Assembly: GCF_013927005.1 (NCBI RefSeq)
Contig: NZ_CP055930.1
Span: 3,348,001 to 3,412,000 of the forward strand
Direction: 5' to 3'
DNA from: Enterobacter sp. RHBSTW-00175
GTDB lineage: Bacteria > Pseudomonadota > Gammaproteobacteria > Enterobacterales > Enterobacteriaceae
Length of the DNA: 64,000 nt
This document shows, in pieces, positions 1-9,997 of the stretch. Every line of letters starts with the position of its first letter. Positions within the stretch are counted from its first letter, which is position 1. A model generated the notes under the pieces. That model had not been told where the DNA came from and did not search any database. It saw only the letters and a list, made by a program, of their open reading frames with translations. A program made the position numbers and the translations under genes.

Positions 1-757
1 GGTCGAAATACTCTTCGCGCAGGCGTTCAAGGCGAATGTCGAACGGGTCGTCCACTACCACAATTGAAGACTGCACCATGCGATCGCGCAGGCACTCCGG
101 CAGGTGGTTGGAGCCAATCATGCGGCCTTCGTCTTCCAGCACCCAGCGTGCGGCATCTTTTTTTAACAGCTCAACCGCCAGCTGGTTTTCGAAACTCGCC
201 TGCGAAAGCTGCGGCTGGAGCGTGCGGCCAAACGACGAACCACGATGATGCGCCAGCCCTTCCAGATCAACCCCCTGCGCGTGCTGCTTCACCAGCAGGG
301 TTTTACCGCTGCCGGTACAGCCGCCAATCAGCACCATCGGTTTTTGCACCTGCTCGACGGTGGCCTGAATGGCTGTCTGACGCAGCATTTTATAGCCGCC
401 CTTGACCAGCGGATAATCAACGCCGGCCTCTTTCAGCCAGGCCTGGGCGATATGCGAACGCTGCCCGCCACGCGCGCAGCAGAAATAGCCGTTGGGGTTT
501 GCCAGACTTGCTTCGCGCCAGGCATGAATGCGCGCCTCGCGCGTGTCGCCCATCACCAGACTATGGCCGAGTGCCAGCGCGGCTTCAGGCCCCAGGCGTT
601 TATAGCAGGTGCCGACGGCAGCGCGTTCGTCGTCGTTCATTAAGGGCAGGTTGATTGCGGCGGGCATCGCGCCCTGTGCGAATTCGATCGGCGCGCGAAC
701 GTCGATTAAAGGGGTATCAGACGCGAGGATCGCGCGATAGTCCGTTCCATCGTTCAT
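1..757 (-). CDS. selU: tRNA 2-selenouridine synthase SelU/MnmH (partial, C-terminus outside window)
   Basis: The enzyme exchanges sulfur for selenium (through a geranylated intermediate) at the wobble 2-thiouridine of certain tRNAs in the cytoplasm. The 252 visible codons show an N-terminal rhodanese domain (about residues 1-130) with the catalytic-loop motif YFCCARGG (Cys93/Cys94), then a P-loop domain with Walker [10 protein letters not shown] at about 145-153. Family members are about 360 residues, so roughly the last 110 lie beyond position 1. The start at 757 matches the N-terminus of the E. coli protein. The gene faces the same way as purEK but is separated from purK by about 90 bp. Confidence 0.95.
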   Translation of the reverse strand, partial: MNDGTDYRAILASDTPLIDVRAPIEFAQGAMPAAINLPLMNDDERAAVGTCYKRLGPEAALALGHSLVMGDTREARIHAWREASLANPNGYFCCARGGQRSHIAQAWLKEAGVDYPLVKGGYKMLRQTAIQATVEQVQKPMVLIGGCTGSGKTLLVKQHAQGVDLEGLAHHRGSSFGRTLQPQLSQASFENQLAVELLKKDAARWVLEDEGRMIGSNHLPECLRDRMVQSSIVVVDDPFDIRLERLREEYFD

Positions 758-845
758 GGTGATTCCAGAAGAGAACTAAGCAGTAATGATGGGCGGGAAT
801 TGTACGCCGGGGAAAGAGGAGGTCAACTCCCCGGCGGAGGGAGAA

Positions 846-1913
846 CTATTTAAGCTTCGACTGTGCCCAGACAATACCGCTGGCGTACTCAGGCGGCAGC
901 AGCGGAATAATGGCCTCAAGCGTCGCGCTCAGACGGCCTTCATCAGTGTCGTTCAGATTAAGGTGACCCACCTTACGTCCAGGACGCACTTCTTTGTCGT
1001 ACCAGTGCAGATGCACCAGCGGCAGCTTAAGCCAGTCGTAGTTCAGATCGGTACCGATCAGGTTGATCATCACTGACGGGCTGTTCACCACCGGTTGCGG
1101 CAGTGGCAGGTCAGTAATGGCGCGCAGGTGCAGCTCAAACTGGCTGATGGATGCACCGTTTTGCGTCCAGTGTCCGCTATTGTGCACGCGCGGAGCCAGT
1201 TCGTTAATCAGCAGCCCGGCTGGGGTGACAAAGCACTCCATCGCCATCACGCCAACATAACCCAGCTCATGCATGATGGCCGAGAGCATATCTTCTGCCT
1301 GCGCCTGCTGTGCGGCATTTGCCTGCGGGAAGGCGACGCTGGTGCGCAGAATGCCATCCTGATGCAGGTTGTGCGTCAGCGGATAAAACACGGTGCTGCC
1401 ATCGTGCGCACGGGCGCCGACCAGCGAGACTTCGCCGCTAAAGTTGATACCCTGCTCAACAATGCACTCACCGTAGCAATCGTCCGGCAGTTCGGCGGTT
1501 TCACTGGCACGTAAGCGCCACTGCCCGCGACCGTCGTAACCGCCCACGCGACGCTTCACAATCGCCAGTTCGCCGAGCATGGCAAACACGTCGTTCCATT
1601 CGCTTTTATCGGACAGCAATTGCCACGGCGCGGTCGGCAGACCAAGTTTGTCGAACAGCTGTTTTTGGGTCAGACGGTCGGCAATGATCGGGAACACGTC
1701 ACGGTTAACAAAAGCGTTATGACGCGCCAGCTCACGGGTCAGGGCTGTTTCCGGCCAGCGTTCGATCTCAGCGGTGATTACGCTCTGATGAAAAGGCACG
1801 GCTTCCGGTTCGGCATCCAGCCCGACGGGCCAGACGGAAATCCCCAGCGGTTCACCGGCCTGGCGCAGCATGCGGCCTAACTGGCCGTTACCGAGTACGC
1901 AAACCTGCTTCAT
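846..1913 (-). CDS. purK: N5-carboxyaminoimidazole ribonucleotide synthase PurK
   Basis: PurK uses ATP and bicarbonate to carboxylate AIR to N5-CAIR in de novo purine synthesis. The 355-residue product has the ATP-grasp layout: an N-terminal nucleotide fold beginning [17 protein letters not shown], the central grasp segment with [13 protein letters not shown], and the C-terminal [14 protein letters not shown] signature. Length is normal for the family. Its ATG overlaps the purE stop codon by 4 bp (1910-1913), so translation is probably coupled to purE. Control is expected through the PurR box upstream of purE. Confidence 0.97.
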   Translation of the reverse strand: MKQVCVLGNGQLGRMLRQAGEPLGISVWPVGLDAEPEAVPFHQSVITAEIERWPETALTRELARHNAFVNRDVFPIIADRLTQKQLFDKLGLPTAPWQLLSDKSEWNDVFAMLGELAIVKRRVGGYDGRGQWRLRASETAELPDDCYGECIVEQGINFSGEVSLVGARAHDGSTVFYPLTHNLHQDGILRTSVAFPQANAAQQAQAEDMLSAIMHELGYVGVMAMECFVTPAGLLINELAPRVHNSGHWTQNGASISQFELHLRAITDLPLPQPVVNSPSVMINLIGTDLNYDWLKLPLVHLHWYDKEVRPGRKVGHLNLNDTDEGRLSATLEAIIPLLPPEYASGIVWAQSKLK

Positions 1914-2419
1914 GCCGCACCCCGCGGGTCCGGGTTATCCAGCACCTCGTCAGTCTGGGCTTTACGCCAGTCAGCCAGACGCTGATGCAGGGCTTTATCG
2001 TGAGTCGCCAGAATCTGTGCGGCCAGCAGCGCGGCATTTGCCGCACCGGCTTTGCCAATCGCCAGCGTACCCACCGGAATACCGCGTGGCATCTGAACAA
2101 TTGAGTAAAGGCTGTCAACGCCGCTTAATGCAGCGCTTTGTACCGGAACACCTAATACAGGAACCAGCGTTTTTGCGGCAATCATGCCTGGCAGATGTGC
2201 TGCGCCGCCCGCACCGGCAATGATCACCTCGTAACCGTTCTCTTCAGCGCTTTCGGCAAAGCTGAACAGTTTATCGGGGGTACGGTGTGCGGAAACCACT
2301 TCAACATGGTGCGGAACATTCAGGATTTCGAAGATTTCGGCGGTGAACTGCATGGTAGCCCAGTCGCTTTTGGACCCCATCACGATGGCGACACGCGCCG
2401 GATTATTGCGGGAAGACAT
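1910..2419 (-). CDS. purE: N5-carboxyaminoimidazole ribonucleotide mutase PurE
   Basis: PurE converts N5-CAIR to CAIR, the step after PurK. The start at 2419 gives the family-typical 169 residues beginning [20 protein letters not shown]; an upstream in-frame extension to 2533 runs through the promoter and operator and was rejected. The MGSKSDW motif forms the nucleotide-binding loop, and [11 protein letters not shown] is the conserved catalytic loop. First gene of the purEK operon. Confidence 0.97.
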   Translation of the reverse strand: MSSRNNPARVAIVMGSKSDWATMQFTAEIFEILNVPHHVEVVSAHRTPDKLFSFAESAEENGYEVIIAGAGGAAHLPGMIAAKTLVPVLGVPVQSAALSGVDSLYSIVQMPRGIPVGTLAIGKAGAANAALLAAQILATHDKALHQRLADWRKAQTDEVLDNPDPRGAA

Positions 2420-2490
2420 GCGTCTTAAAACTCCTGTGGTGCGAAACACACTGCTTTCGAGGGCACAGAGAATAGCATGTAATACGGGCA

Positions 2491-2506
2491 AGGAAAACGG
2501 TTGCGC
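2491..2506 (-). promoter_or_regulatory. PurR operator of purEK
   Basis: On the minus strand this reads GCGCAACCGTTTTCCT. That agrees with 12 of the 14 fixed positions of the PurR consensus ACGCAAACGTTTNCNT. It lies 72-87 bp upstream of the purE start, where the E. coli purEK operator lies. Purine-dependent repression is inferred from the match and the gene it precedes. Confidence 0.85.
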
Positions 2507-2543
2507 GGCTAAAACTTGAGCCGTTGTGGACACTCACACATAA

Positions 2544-2573
2544 CAAAACAGACCGCATTTTGCGGTCTGTTTA
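2544..2573 (-). terminator. Rho-independent terminator
   Basis: The inverted repeat AACAGACCGCA / TGCGGTCTGTT with a short loop is followed on the minus strand by TTTGTT. It lies between the small gene ending at 2594 and the purEK promoter, so it should stop leftward transcription before purE. Confidence 0.75.
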
Positions 2574-2593
2574 GCGAAAATCTCTGGCGATTT

Positions 2594-2779
2594 TTACAGG
2601 AGATTTCCTGCTGTCAGGTTTTCTTTATCGAATGCATGGCTGACATCAATATGATTTTCCATGCTGGTGTCGATATTCGAACCTGCTTCTGGGGTGGAGA
2701 AGCGATGCTCCGCCGCCATCGCGCCAGTGGACAGGACAGCGGCCAGCAGCAGGGTGCTCACGATGCTGATTGTTTTCAT
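2594..2779 (-). CDS. Small exported protein of unknown function
   Basis: 61 residues: a clear Sec signal peptide (MKTISIVSTLLLAAVLSTGAMA, cleavage near AMA-AE) and a short polar mature part of about 38 residues with no recognised domain. The start at 2779 is preferred over the in-frame ATG six codons upstream because AAGGAACAGAG supplies a ribosome binding site just before it and the signal peptide starts there. It follows, on the same strand, another small exported protein (2850-3059). A strong terminator follows. The function is not recognisable. Confidence 0.6.
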   Translation of the reverse strand: MKTISIVSTLLLAAVLSTGAMAAEHRFSTPEAGSNIDTSMENHIDVSHAFDKENLTAGNLL

Positions 2780-2849
2780 TCTCTGTTCCTTGCTCATCGT
2801 ATTGTCGCTGTCGCTTATCTGTTTACTGGCGGCACGGCAATCAGGGGTC

Positions 2850-3059
2850 TTATTTAGTCAGTTCTGCAGTCATGTGAACGCGGTTGTTGAACTGTGCGCT
2901 GGTGATTTTGTATGACGCACCCTGTTCAGCAGCCTGTGCGGCAATTTTGGCTTCTGCACGGTCAATGGTAGAGGCGGTAGCACTGACGCTCTGAGCGAAA
3001 GAACCGAAGGAGATAAGAGAAAGAGCGGCAACTGCAACGAAAGTTTTGATGGATTTCAT
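2850..3059 (-). CDS. DUF1471 (YhcN/BhsA/McbA-type) small periplasmic protein
   Basis: 69 residues: signal peptide MKSIKTFVAVAALSLISFGSFA followed by a compact domain ending ASYKITSAQFNNRVHMTAELTK, the DUF1471 pattern. Family members (BhsA, McbA, YahO, YdgH) are stress-induced envelope proteins linked to stress response and biofilm. The start at 3059 places the signal peptide at the N-terminus; a longer in-frame start at 3167 would bury it. A second member of the family (yahO) lies at 53618. The exact paralogue was not identified. Confidence 0.8.
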   Translation of the reverse strand: MKSIKTFVAVAALSLISFGSFAQSVSATASTIDRAEAKIAAQAAEQGASYKITSAQFNNRVHMTAELTK

Positions 3060-3210
3060 GGTCGTATTCCTTAAGTGTTTTGTCTGTGGTAGGGCGTATT
3101 GCCCTGATGTGATAAATAATAGACCGACCATGGATTGATTAAAATCGAAACAATTTGCCGATATCATTCAAAAAAATTGAATGCGTTTGATCATTTAGTG
3201 CGGTGGGGTA

Positions 3211-3933
3211 TCAGAAAGGAAATGCGATCAGTTCTACGCCTTCGGGCGTGACTTTTACCATTGAGCCTTCGCTGTGCCAGGCACCCAACACGACGCGATG
3301 AGCAGGTTCGCTGTTGGTGGTAAGCGAATGGACGTCCGGGCGATGGGTATGACCGTGGATCAGCCATTGCACGCGGTGTTTTTCCATCACATCGATAACC
3401 GCCTGTGGGTTAACGTCCATGATGGTCATTGATTTGCTGCTGTTGGCGGCTTTACTGCCTGCACGCATTTTCGCGGCGATGCGATTGCGGATAAACAGCG
3501 GCAGAGCCAGGAACAGCGTTTGGATCCACGGGGTGTGGACTTTGGCGCGAAACGCCTGGTAGCCGGTATCGTCGGTGCAGAGCGTATCGCCGTGCATGAT
3601 TAACACCTTGCGGCCATACAGGTCGAGTACCTGTTCTTCCGGCAGTAAGATCATGCCGCTTTCACGGGCGTAACGTTTGCCGAGCAGGAAATCACGATTG
3701 CCGTGGATGAAGTAGCAGGGGACCCCGGAATCAACCAGCGCCTTAATGGCGGCGGCGATATCGTGGTGGAGCGGGTTGGGATCGTCGTCGCCAATCCAGG
3801 CTTCAAACAGGTCGCCCAGAATGTAAAGCGCATCGGCGTTTTTGGCTTCACCGCGTAAAAAACGCAGAAAACCGGCGGTGATCGCCGGTTCTTCTGTTTG
3901 CAGATGTAAATCTGCAATAAAGAGTGTCGCCAC
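3211..3933 (-). CDS. lpxH: UDP-2,3-diacylglucosamine diphosphatase LpxH
   Basis: LpxH hydrolyses UDP-2,3-diacylglucosamine to lipid X and UMP in lipid A synthesis, at the inner face of the cytoplasmic membrane. The 240-residue product carries the full calcineurin-type metallophosphoesterase set: ADLHL near the N-terminus, [23 protein letters not shown] and HGHTHRP. It follows ppiB with a 3-bp gap, the same pair as in E. coli. Confidence 0.97.
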   Translation of the reverse strand: MATLFIADLHLQTEEPAITAGFLRFLRGEAKNADALYILGDLFEAWIGDDDPNPLHHDIAAAIKALVDSGVPCYFIHGNRDFLLGKRYARESGMILLPEEQVLDLYGRKVLIMHGDTLCTDDTGYQAFRAKVHTPWIQTLFLALPLFIRNRIAAKMRAGSKAANSSKSMTIMDVNPQAVIDVMEKHRVQWLIHGHTHRPDVHSLTTNSEPAHRVVLGAWHSEGSMVKVTPEGVELIAFPF

Positions 3934-3936
3934 GAA

Positions 3937-4431
3937 TTACTCGCTGACGGTCACGCTTGTAATCACAACGTCTTCTTTAGGAACGTCCTGGTGCATACCG
4001 CTGCGGCCAGTAGAAACGCCTTTGATCTTGTCAACAACGTCCATACCTTCAACCACTTCTGCGAATACGCAGTAGCCCCAACCTTGCAGGCTTTCGCCAG
4101 AGAAGTTCAGGAAGTCGTTGTCAGCCACGTTGATGAAGAACTGCGCGGTTGCTGAGTGTGGAGCCTGAGTACGGGCCATTGCCAGCGTACCACGAGTGTT
4201 TTTCAGACCGTTGTTTGCTTCGTTTTTAATAGCTTCTTTAGTTTCTTTCTGGTTCATACCAGGTTCGAAACCGCCGCCCTGGATCATAAAACCGTTGATC
4301 ACACGGTGGAAGATGGTGTTGTTGTAGAAACCTTCGCGGCAGTAGTCCAGGAAGTTTTTAACTGTTTCAGGCGCTTTGTCATCAAAAGTCTTGATTACGA
4401 TATCGCCATGATTAGTGTGGAAAGTAACCAT
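3937..4431 (-). CDS. ppiB: Peptidyl-prolyl cis-trans isomerase B (cyclophilin)
   Basis: Cytoplasmic cyclophilin, 164 residues with no signal peptide. Active-site motifs are [29 protein letters not shown] and the GWGYCVF segment. Upstream gene of the ppiB-lpxH pair. It is divergent from cysS across about 175 bp that should hold both promoters. Confidence 0.97.
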   Translation of the reverse strand: MVTFHTNHGDIVIKTFDDKAPETVKNFLDYCREGFYNNTIFHRVINGFMIQGGGFEPGMNQKETKEAIKNEANNGLKNTRGTLAMARTQAPHSATAQFFINVADNDFLNFSGESLQGWGYCVFAEVVEGMDVVDKIKGVSTGRSGMHQDVPKEDVVITSVTVSE

Positions 4432-4605
4432 TTTTGCATCCTGTTCCGTTATTGTGGTGCGTCAACCCATATTCGGGTCACATATAGGGGCTTGTTATAG
4501 CATAACCACAGGATGCGATCACCTTGCATTGTGTGCTGCTTCGGGTTTGAATTACGGGTAGAATACCCGGTTTTCGTCCACACACGTGTTTACATGGAAT
4601 CTTCG

Positions 4606-5991
4606 ATGTTAAAAATCTTTAATACAATGACGCGCCAAAAAGAGGAATTTAAACCTATCCATGCCGGGGAAGTCGGCATGTACGTGTGTGGTATTACGGT
4701 TTACGATCTCTGTCACATCGGCCATGGCCGCACCTTTGTTGCTTTTGACGTGGTTTCTCGTTACCTGCGTTTCCTGGGCTACAACCTGAAGTATGTGCGT
4801 AACATCACCGACATCGACGACAAAATCATTAAACGCGCTAATGAAAATGGCGAGAGCTTTGTCGCGCTGGTGGATCGCATGATCGTTGAAATGCATAAAG
4901 ACTTTGATGCATTAAATATTCAGCGCCCGGACAGCGAGCCGCGTGCAACCCACCATATTCATGAAATTATCGACATCACTGAGAAGCTGATCGAACGTGG
5001 TCACGCCTATGTGGCGGATAACGGCGACGTGATGTTCTCTGTGCCGACCGATCCGGCTTACGGCAAATTGTCCCGTCAGGATCTGGATCAGTTGCAGGCC
5101 GGGGCGCGCGTTGACGTCGTTGACGTGAAGCGTAACCCGATGGACTTCGTTCTGTGGAAGATGTCCAAAGAGGGTGAACCAAGCTGGCCATCTCCTTGGG
5201 GTGAAGGCCGTCCGGGCTGGCACATCGAGTGTTCTGCGATGAACTGCAAACAGCTGGGCAACCATTTCGATATCCACGGCGGTGGTTCTGACCTGATGTT
5301 CCCGCACCACGAAAACGAAATTGCGCAGTCTACCTGTGCGCACGGCGGCGAGTACGTTAACTACTGGATGCACTCCGGGATGGTGATGGTTGACCGCGAG
5401 AAGATGTCGAAATCGCTCGGCAACTTCTTCACCGTGCGTGACGTGCTGAAATATTACGATGCCGAAACCGTGCGCTACTTCCTGATGTCCGGTCACTATC
5501 GTAGCCAGCTGAACTACAGCGAAGAGAACCTGAAACAGGCCCGCTCTGCGCTGGAGCGCCTGTATACAGCACTGCGCGGTACCGACAAATCGGTGGCAGC
5601 AGCCGGTGGTGAAGCCTTCGAGGCGCGCTTCGTTGAGGTGATGAACGACGACTTCAACACCCCGGAAGCTTACTCCGTGCTGTTCGATATGGCGCGTGAA
5701 GTGAACCGCCTGAAATCAGAAGATATGGCCGCGGCCAATGCGCTGGCGTCCCATCTGCGTAAGCTCTCTTCGGTGCTTGGCCTGCTGGAGCAGGAGCCTG
5801 ACGTGTTCCTGCAAAGCGGTGCACAGGCGGACGACGGCGAAGTGGCAGAGATTGAAGCCTTGATCAAAGCTCGTCTGGAAGCGCGTCAGGCAAAAGACTG
5901 GGCAGCGGCAGATGCGGCGCGTAACCGTCTGACCGAGATGGGTATCATTCTGGAAGATGGCGCGCAGGGCACGACCTGGCGTCGTAAGTAG
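4606..5991 (+). CDS. cysS: Cysteinyl-tRNA synthetase
   Basis: Class I synthetase charging tRNA-Cys. The start at 4606 gives 461 residues beginning [15 protein letters not shown], the E. coli length; the upstream in-frame ATG at 4513 would add 31 residues that do not belong to the family. Zinc ligand Cys28, the HIGH motif (residues 37-40) and KMSKS (in [13 protein letters not shown]) are intact. An anticodon-binding domain occupies the C-terminal third. Confidence 0.97.
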   Translation: MLKIFNTMTRQKEEFKPIHAGEVGMYVCGITVYDLCHIGHGRTFVAFDVVSRYLRFLGYNLKYVRNITDIDDKIIKRANENGESFVALVDRMIVEMHKDFDALNIQRPDSEPRATHHIHEIIDITEKLIERGHAYVADNGDVMFSVPTDPAYGKLSRQDLDQLQAGARVDVVDVKRNPMDFVLWKMSKEGEPSWPSPWGEGRPGWHIECSAMNCKQLGNHFDIHGGGSDLMFPHHENEIAQSTCAHGGEYVNYWMHSGMVMVDREKMSKSLGNFFTVRDVLKYYDAETVRYFLMSGHYRSQLNYSEENLKQARSALERLYTALRGTDKSVAAAGGEAFEARFVEVMNDDFNTPEAYSVLFDMAREVNRLKSEDMAAANALASHLRKLSSVLGLLEQEPDVFLQSGAQADDGEVAEIEALIKARLEARQAKDWAAADAARNRLTEMGIILEDGAQGTTWRRK

Positions 5992-6000
5992 GTCCGTAAC

Positions 6001-6080
6001 GCCCGGTGGCGCTGACGCTTACCGGGCCTACAACATCATGACCGTAGGCCGGGTAAGCGTCAGCGCCTCCCGGCTTTTTT
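6001..6080. repeat. Inverted pair of REP elements (BIME-like)
   Basis: GCCCGGTGGCGCTGACGC... at 6001-6027 is followed by its inverted counterpart GCCGGGTAAGCGTCAGCGCC at 6048-6067, then a T-run. The pair lies between the convergent genes cysS and the LacI-type regulator and could act as a bidirectional transcript end. A single related unit occurs at 59198-59227. Confidence 0.8.
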
Positions 6081-7095
6081 ACGCCGATTCCCTCGCAATA
6101 AGCTGCCCGGAAAGGGTGATCCGCTGGGTTTGCAGTTCCGGCTCTTTGAGCTTGCGGATAATCAACCCGGCGGCCTGACGCCCGGTTTCCTCGCTGGCTG
6201 ACGACACGTAGGTGAACGACGGCGAGGTGAGATTGACGTGCAGCATATCTTCAAAACCCACCAGTGCGACCTGCTGGGTTAAAAACACATCTTTCCCGAC
6301 GGTGCGGCCAACATGATGAATGCCTGAAATCGAGCCGATCATGGCGTCTGGCGAGTGGCAGAGCAGGGCGGTAATAGTGTTGTTCTTCTCAAGAAGCTGG
6401 CGGGTGACAAAACTCGCCGCCTGGGTGTCGTCGCTACAGGCGGGAGTGGACTCCTCACGATTCACCAGGCCGTACTGGGCCATTGCGCTGCGAAATCCCA
6501 GCAAACGCTGTTCCCGGATAAGGCAACCTTCACGTCCGCCAATATAGGCAATATTGCGATGCCCACGCTCGATAAGATAGCGTGTGGCGAGGTTCGCCGC
6601 CTGGCGGTTATCGCGCATCACCAGATTGCAGGGCTCATTCAACAGCGACTGGGACACCACAACCAGCGGTAACGCGCAATCACGGATCTGAGGGGGTAAT
6701 GTCGACGTGCGGGTATCCGACGCCAGATAAATAACACCTGCAACGCCCTGTTGTTTAAACGAAAGCAGGCTGCGCTCCAGATGTTCATGATCGTTGAGCG
6801 GCTGGCCAAGAAAAACCATGTATCCTTGTTTTTCCAGCTCCTGAACAATGCTCGCCATCACTTTGATGGAAAAACTGTCGCTAAAATCGCGCAGGATCAG
6901 GCCAATAAGGTTGGAGGTGTTAGCGCGAAGATTGGCCGCGGCCGTGTTGTGCACATAGCCAAGCGTATTGATGGCAGCATGGACTTTCTCAATGGTGGCT
7001 TCTGAGATTTTCCCTTTCTGGCGCAATACCAGTGAGACGGTCGAAACCGAGACACCCGCCTGTTTTGCGACATCAATGATGCTGACTTTCTTCAA
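6079..7095 (-). CDS. LacI/GalR-family transcriptional regulator (MalI-like)
   Basis: 338 residues. The N-terminal LacI helix-turn-helix is SIIDVAKQAGVSVSTVSLVL (about 4-23), followed by a hinge and a periplasmic-binding-protein-like sensor domain. Overall it resembles E. coli MalI. It lies 86 bp downstream of a PTS permease on the same strand, so it is probably the local repressor of that operon acting at the palindrome at 8740-8755. The effector sugar cannot be read from the sequence. Confidence 0.88.
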   Translation of the reverse strand: MKKVSIIDVAKQAGVSVSTVSLVLRQKGKISEATIEKVHAAINTLGYVHNTAAANLRANTSNLIGLILRDFSDSFSIKVMASIVQELEKQGYMVFLGQPLNDHEHLERSLLSFKQQGVAGVIYLASDTRTSTLPPQIRDCALPLVVVSQSLLNEPCNLVMRDNRQAANLATRYLIERGHRNIAYIGGREGCLIREQRLLGFRSAMAQYGLVNREESTPACSDDTQAASFVTRQLLEKNNTITALLCHSPDAMIGSISGIHHVGRTVGKDVFLTQQVALVGFEDMLHVNLTSPSFTYVSSASEETGRQAAGLIIRKLKEPELQTQRITLSGQLIARESA

Positions 7096-7139
7096 AACCG
7101 CTCCCTGAAATTTACCAATTATCAGCCAGATACAACAAT

Positions 7140-7164
7140 GCGTCTCCCAGACTACAGGAGACGC
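7140..7164 (-). terminator. Intercistronic hairpin between PTS gene and regulator gene
   Basis: 8-bp perfect stem (GCGTCTCC / GGAGACGC) with a 9-nt loop, lying between the PTS stop and the regulator start and followed on the minus strand by ATTGTTGT. It looks like a weak terminator or attenuator that would lower regulator expression relative to the permease. Confidence 0.5.
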
Positions 7165-7181
7165 GTCGTGCAGGCATCTTA

Positions 7182-8681
7182 TTATTTGCCGATCATCGTG
7201 GACATGGTCTGGGCGATAAACTGTGCTCTGGCACCGAAAATCACCTGAATACCGTTGTCGCCCACGAAGACGACACCGCGAGCCCCCAGTCCGTTAAGAC
7301 CGTCTTTATCCACGTCATCACTTTTTGACACTTCCAGACGCAGGCGGGTAATGCAGGAACCGACGGAGTCGATGTTATGCGCCCCGCCCAGCAGGCTGAT
7401 GATCTCGGTTGCCAGTTCGGAATCAGATTTATCATCGGCGTTGGCGGTCACTTCGGTACGGCCCGGTGTTTTCACGTCGAAACGACGGATAACAAAGCGG
7501 AACGTGAAGTAGTAAATCAGCGCCATTGGAATGCCAATGATGATGGCGTTCAGGAAGTTGGTCTTATAGCCGTTAAACGATGGCAGGATCCCAAACGACA
7601 GGTAATCGATAAAGCCGGCAGAGAAAGATTTGGCGATATGTGCATGTAACAGGTACATCGTCATATAGGCCAGACCCGCCATGATGGCGTTAAAGACGTA
7701 CAGAATCGGGGCGACGAAAATAAAGGTGAATTCAACCGGCTCGGTGATCCCTGTCAGGAAGCAGGTGAGCGCCGCAGAGAACAGAATACCGGCAGCAATC
7801 TTTTTATTTTTGGTGTGAGCTTCGTGATACATCGCCAGACATGCCGCAGGCAGTGCGAACAGCATCAGCGGGAACTCACCCTGCATGAACTTACCGGCGT
7901 TCTGGTAGGTATCGCTGCTGAAGGATTTTACCCCTTCTTCCAGCATCTTGAACCAGATGGTCTGGTCGCCGTGGATAACCTGGCCCGCCTGGTTGGTGTA
8001 ATCTCCGAACGAGTACCAGAAAGACGGATACCAGATGTGGTGCAGGCCGAGTGGGATCAGCGCGCGTTCAACTAGGCCGAAGATAAAGGTCGAGGCCGCC
8101 TGATTATCGCCGTTAACAACAACAGAAAGCGCATCAATACCGGACTGAATATGTTGCCAGATATACGGCAGCAGCAGGCCGAGTAAAAACGACAGGAATG
8201 CCGTCGCAATCGCCACAAAGCGTTTACCGGAGAAGAAACCGAGGAACTCCGGCAACTGCATGGTATGGAAACGGTTGTAGCACCACGCGGCGAGAATACC
8301 GCAGATAAGCCCACCGAATACGCCCATTTGCAGCGTCGGAATGCCCACGACCATGGCGTATTTTCCGCCCTGGGAGGCCATTTCCGGCGTGATACTCAGT
8401 ACCGTGCTGATGGTGATGTTGGTGACAAACACCGATACCGCCGCAGACAGCGCCGCAATACCAGATTCCGACGCCAGACCGACGGCGGAGCCAATGGCAA
8501 ACAGCATCGGCAGGTTATCAAAAATAACGCCGCCTGCGTTCATCATCAGCGGCAGGTGGAATTTATCCCCGAAGGCCAGCAACAGACCTGCGGCAGGAAG
8601 CAGTGAAATTGGCAGCATTAATGCGCGACCAATCATCGATAACTTTGACAGCGATTTAACAAACCCTGATATCAGACTCAT
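7182..8681 (-). CDS. PTS permease EIICB, glucose/maltose family (PtsG/MalX-like)
   Basis: A phosphotransferase-system permease that imports and phosphorylates a sugar. The 499 residues comprise an N-terminal EIIC domain with about 8-10 membrane segments and the conserved LTGITEPVEF signature, and a C-terminal EIIB domain whose phospho-acceptor is Cys443 in SVGSCITRLR. No EIIA domain is attached, so phosphate would come from a separate EIIA such as Crr. It is closer to PtsG than to MalX, but the regulator context is malXI-like. The substrate is unknown. Promoter and operator lie at 8727-8755. Confidence 0.92.
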   Translation of the reverse strand: MSLISGFVKSLSKLSMIGRALMLPISLLPAAGLLLAFGDKFHLPLMMNAGGVIFDNLPMLFAIGSAVGLASESGIAALSAAVSVFVTNITISTVLSITPEMASQGGKYAMVVGIPTLQMGVFGGLICGILAAWCYNRFHTMQLPEFLGFFSGKRFVAIATAFLSFLLGLLLPYIWQHIQSGIDALSVVVNGDNQAASTFIFGLVERALIPLGLHHIWYPSFWYSFGDYTNQAGQVIHGDQTIWFKMLEEGVKSFSSDTYQNAGKFMQGEFPLMLFALPAACLAMYHEAHTKNKKIAAGILFSAALTCFLTGITEPVEFTFIFVAPILYVFNAIMAGLAYMTMYLLHAHIAKSFSAGFIDYLSFGILPSFNGYKTNFLNAIIIGIPMALIYYFTFRFVIRRFDVKTPGRTEVTANADDKSDSELATEIISLLGGAHNIDSVGSCITRLRLEVSKSDDVDKDGLNGLGARGVVFVGDNGIQVIFGARAQFIAQTMSTMIGK

Positions 8682-8726
8682 GCTGATCTTCCCCCGAGTA
8701 GCGCCTATTTTGGCGCTGTTATTGTA

Positions 8727-8755
8727 AGTAGAACGTTTTAGTAGAACGTTCTACT
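8727..8755. promoter_or_regulatory. Probable LacI-type operator of the PTS operon
   Basis: A perfect 16-bp palindrome AGTAGAACGTTCTACT occupies 8740-8755. Its left half AGTAGAACGTT is repeated directly at 8727-8737, 13 bp away. The site is 46-74 bp upstream of the PTS start, where a repressor would block the promoter. Assignment to the adjacent LacI-family protein is inference. Confidence 0.65.
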
Positions 8756-8872
8756 TATCGTGAGGAAAGGATGAAAATCGTGCAACTTAAATTTCACATT
8801 TCGACAGATGAAATAGTGATTCTTTGAAGTTGATCGATAATTAACCGTGATGTGTTTGGGGGATTTTTTATC

Positions 8873-8893
8873 CCCTCTCCCGGTGGGAGAGGG
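8873..8893. repeat. Dispersed CCCTCTCCC/GGGAGAGGG hairpin
   Basis: 9-bp perfect inverted repeat with a 3-nt loop in the gap downstream of ybcJ. The same stem recurs downstream of pheP (59154-59174), so it is a dispersed intergenic repeat. No U-run follows, so terminator activity is uncertain. Confidence 0.6.
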
Positions 8894-8916
8894 TTAGGGT
8901 GAGGGCATCAGACGGC

Positions 8917-9129
8917 TCAGGCCGTAACGGTAACGCTCTGACCTTCAAAGCTCACGGTCTGACCCGCGACAATCTTGCAGCGCTTGCGGGTTTCCACTGC
9001 GCCGTCCACTTTTACTTGCCCGTCGGCAATAGAGATTTTTGCCTGTGCGCCACTTTCGCTCCATCCTTCCAGCTTCAGCAGATCGCATAGCTCAACGTGC
9101 GGGTGTTTACCTAATGAAAATGTGGCCAT
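8917..9129 (-). CDS. ybcJ: YbcJ-type S4-like RNA-binding protein
   Basis: 70 residues forming a minimal S4-like fold (core segment LCDLLKLEGWSESGAQAK, then KVDGAVETRKRCKI), the pattern of E. coli YbcJ, a small presumed RNA-binding protein. It starts 1 bp after the folD stop, so the two are co-transcribed as in E. coli. The cellular target is not known. Confidence 0.92.
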   Translation of the reverse strand: MATFSLGKHPHVELCDLLKLEGWSESGAQAKISIADGQVKVDGAVETRKRCKIVAGQTVSFEGQSVTVTA

Positions 9130-9130
9130 T

Positions 9131-9997
9131 TTACGCTTCCTCTACGTCGTGATACTCAACGCACGCCTGCAATGTATTCTGAATCAATGTGGCAACAGTC
9201 ATCGGGCCGACGCCGCCCGGCACCGGAGTAATGTAAGACGCGCGTGCGGCGGCATCTTCGTAAACCACATCGCCCACCACTTTGCCGCTTTCAAGACGGT
9301 TAATACCCACGTCCACGACAATTGCGCCTTCTTTGATCCACTCGCCTGGAATAAAGCCTGGCTTACCGACTGCCACGATCAGCAGGTCAGCGTTCTCAAC
9401 GTGATGACGCAGGTTTTTGGTGAAGCGGTGAGTAACCGTGGTGGTGCAACCCGCCAGCAGCAATTCCATGCTCATCGGGCGGCCAACGATGTTTGATGCG
9501 CCAATCACCACGGCATTCAGGCCGTAAGTGTCGATGTTGTAACGCTCAAGCAGCGTAACGATACCGCGAGGCGTACACGGACGCAGACGCGGCGCACGCT
9601 GGCACAGGCGGCCGACGTTATACGGATGGAAACCGTCGACGTCTTTGTCTGGTGCGATACGCTCCAGTACTTTCACGTTGTCGATGCCGGCAGGCAGCGG
9701 CAGCTGAACCAGAATACCGTCAATTTCTTTATCGGCGTTCAGGGTGTCAATTAGCTCAAGCAGTTCCGCTTCGCTGGTGGTTTCCGGCAGATCGTAAGAG
9801 CGGGAGAGGAAGCCTACTTCTTCACACGCTTTGCGTTTGCTGCCGACATAAATCTGCGATGCCGGGTTGCTGCCAACCAGCACAACAGCCAGCCCAGGGG
9901 CGCGAAGTCCGGCCGCTTTACGCGCCTTCACTTTTTCCGCAACCTCAGAGCGCACCTGCTGCGCAATCGTTTTACCGTCAATAATCTTTGCTGCCAT
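9131..9997 (-). CDS. folD: Bifunctional methylenetetrahydrofolate dehydrogenase/cyclohydrolase FolD
   Basis: Interconverts 5,10-methylene-THF and 10-formyl-THF in one-carbon metabolism. 288 residues, nearly identical to E. coli FolD. It has the catalytic-lysine segment [14 protein letters not shown], the GILVQLPLP motif, the Rossmann segment [15 protein letters not shown] and the C-terminal [10 protein letters not shown] motif. Adjacent to ybcJ; transcribed away from the fim operon. Confidence 0.97.
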   Translation of the reverse strand: MAAKIIDGKTIAQQVRSEVAEKVKARKAAGLRAPGLAVVLVGSNPASQIYVGSKRKACEEVGFLSRSYDLPETTSEAELLELIDTLNADKEIDGILVQLPLPAGIDNVKVLERIAPDKDVDGFHPYNVGRLCQRAPRLRPCTPRGIVTLLERYNIDTYGLNAVVIGASNIVGRPMSMELLLAGCTTTVTHRFTKNLRHHVENADLLIVAVGKPGFIPGEWIKEGAIVVDVGINRLESGKVVGDVVYEDAAARASYITPVPGGVGPMTVATLIQNTLQACVEYHDVEEA

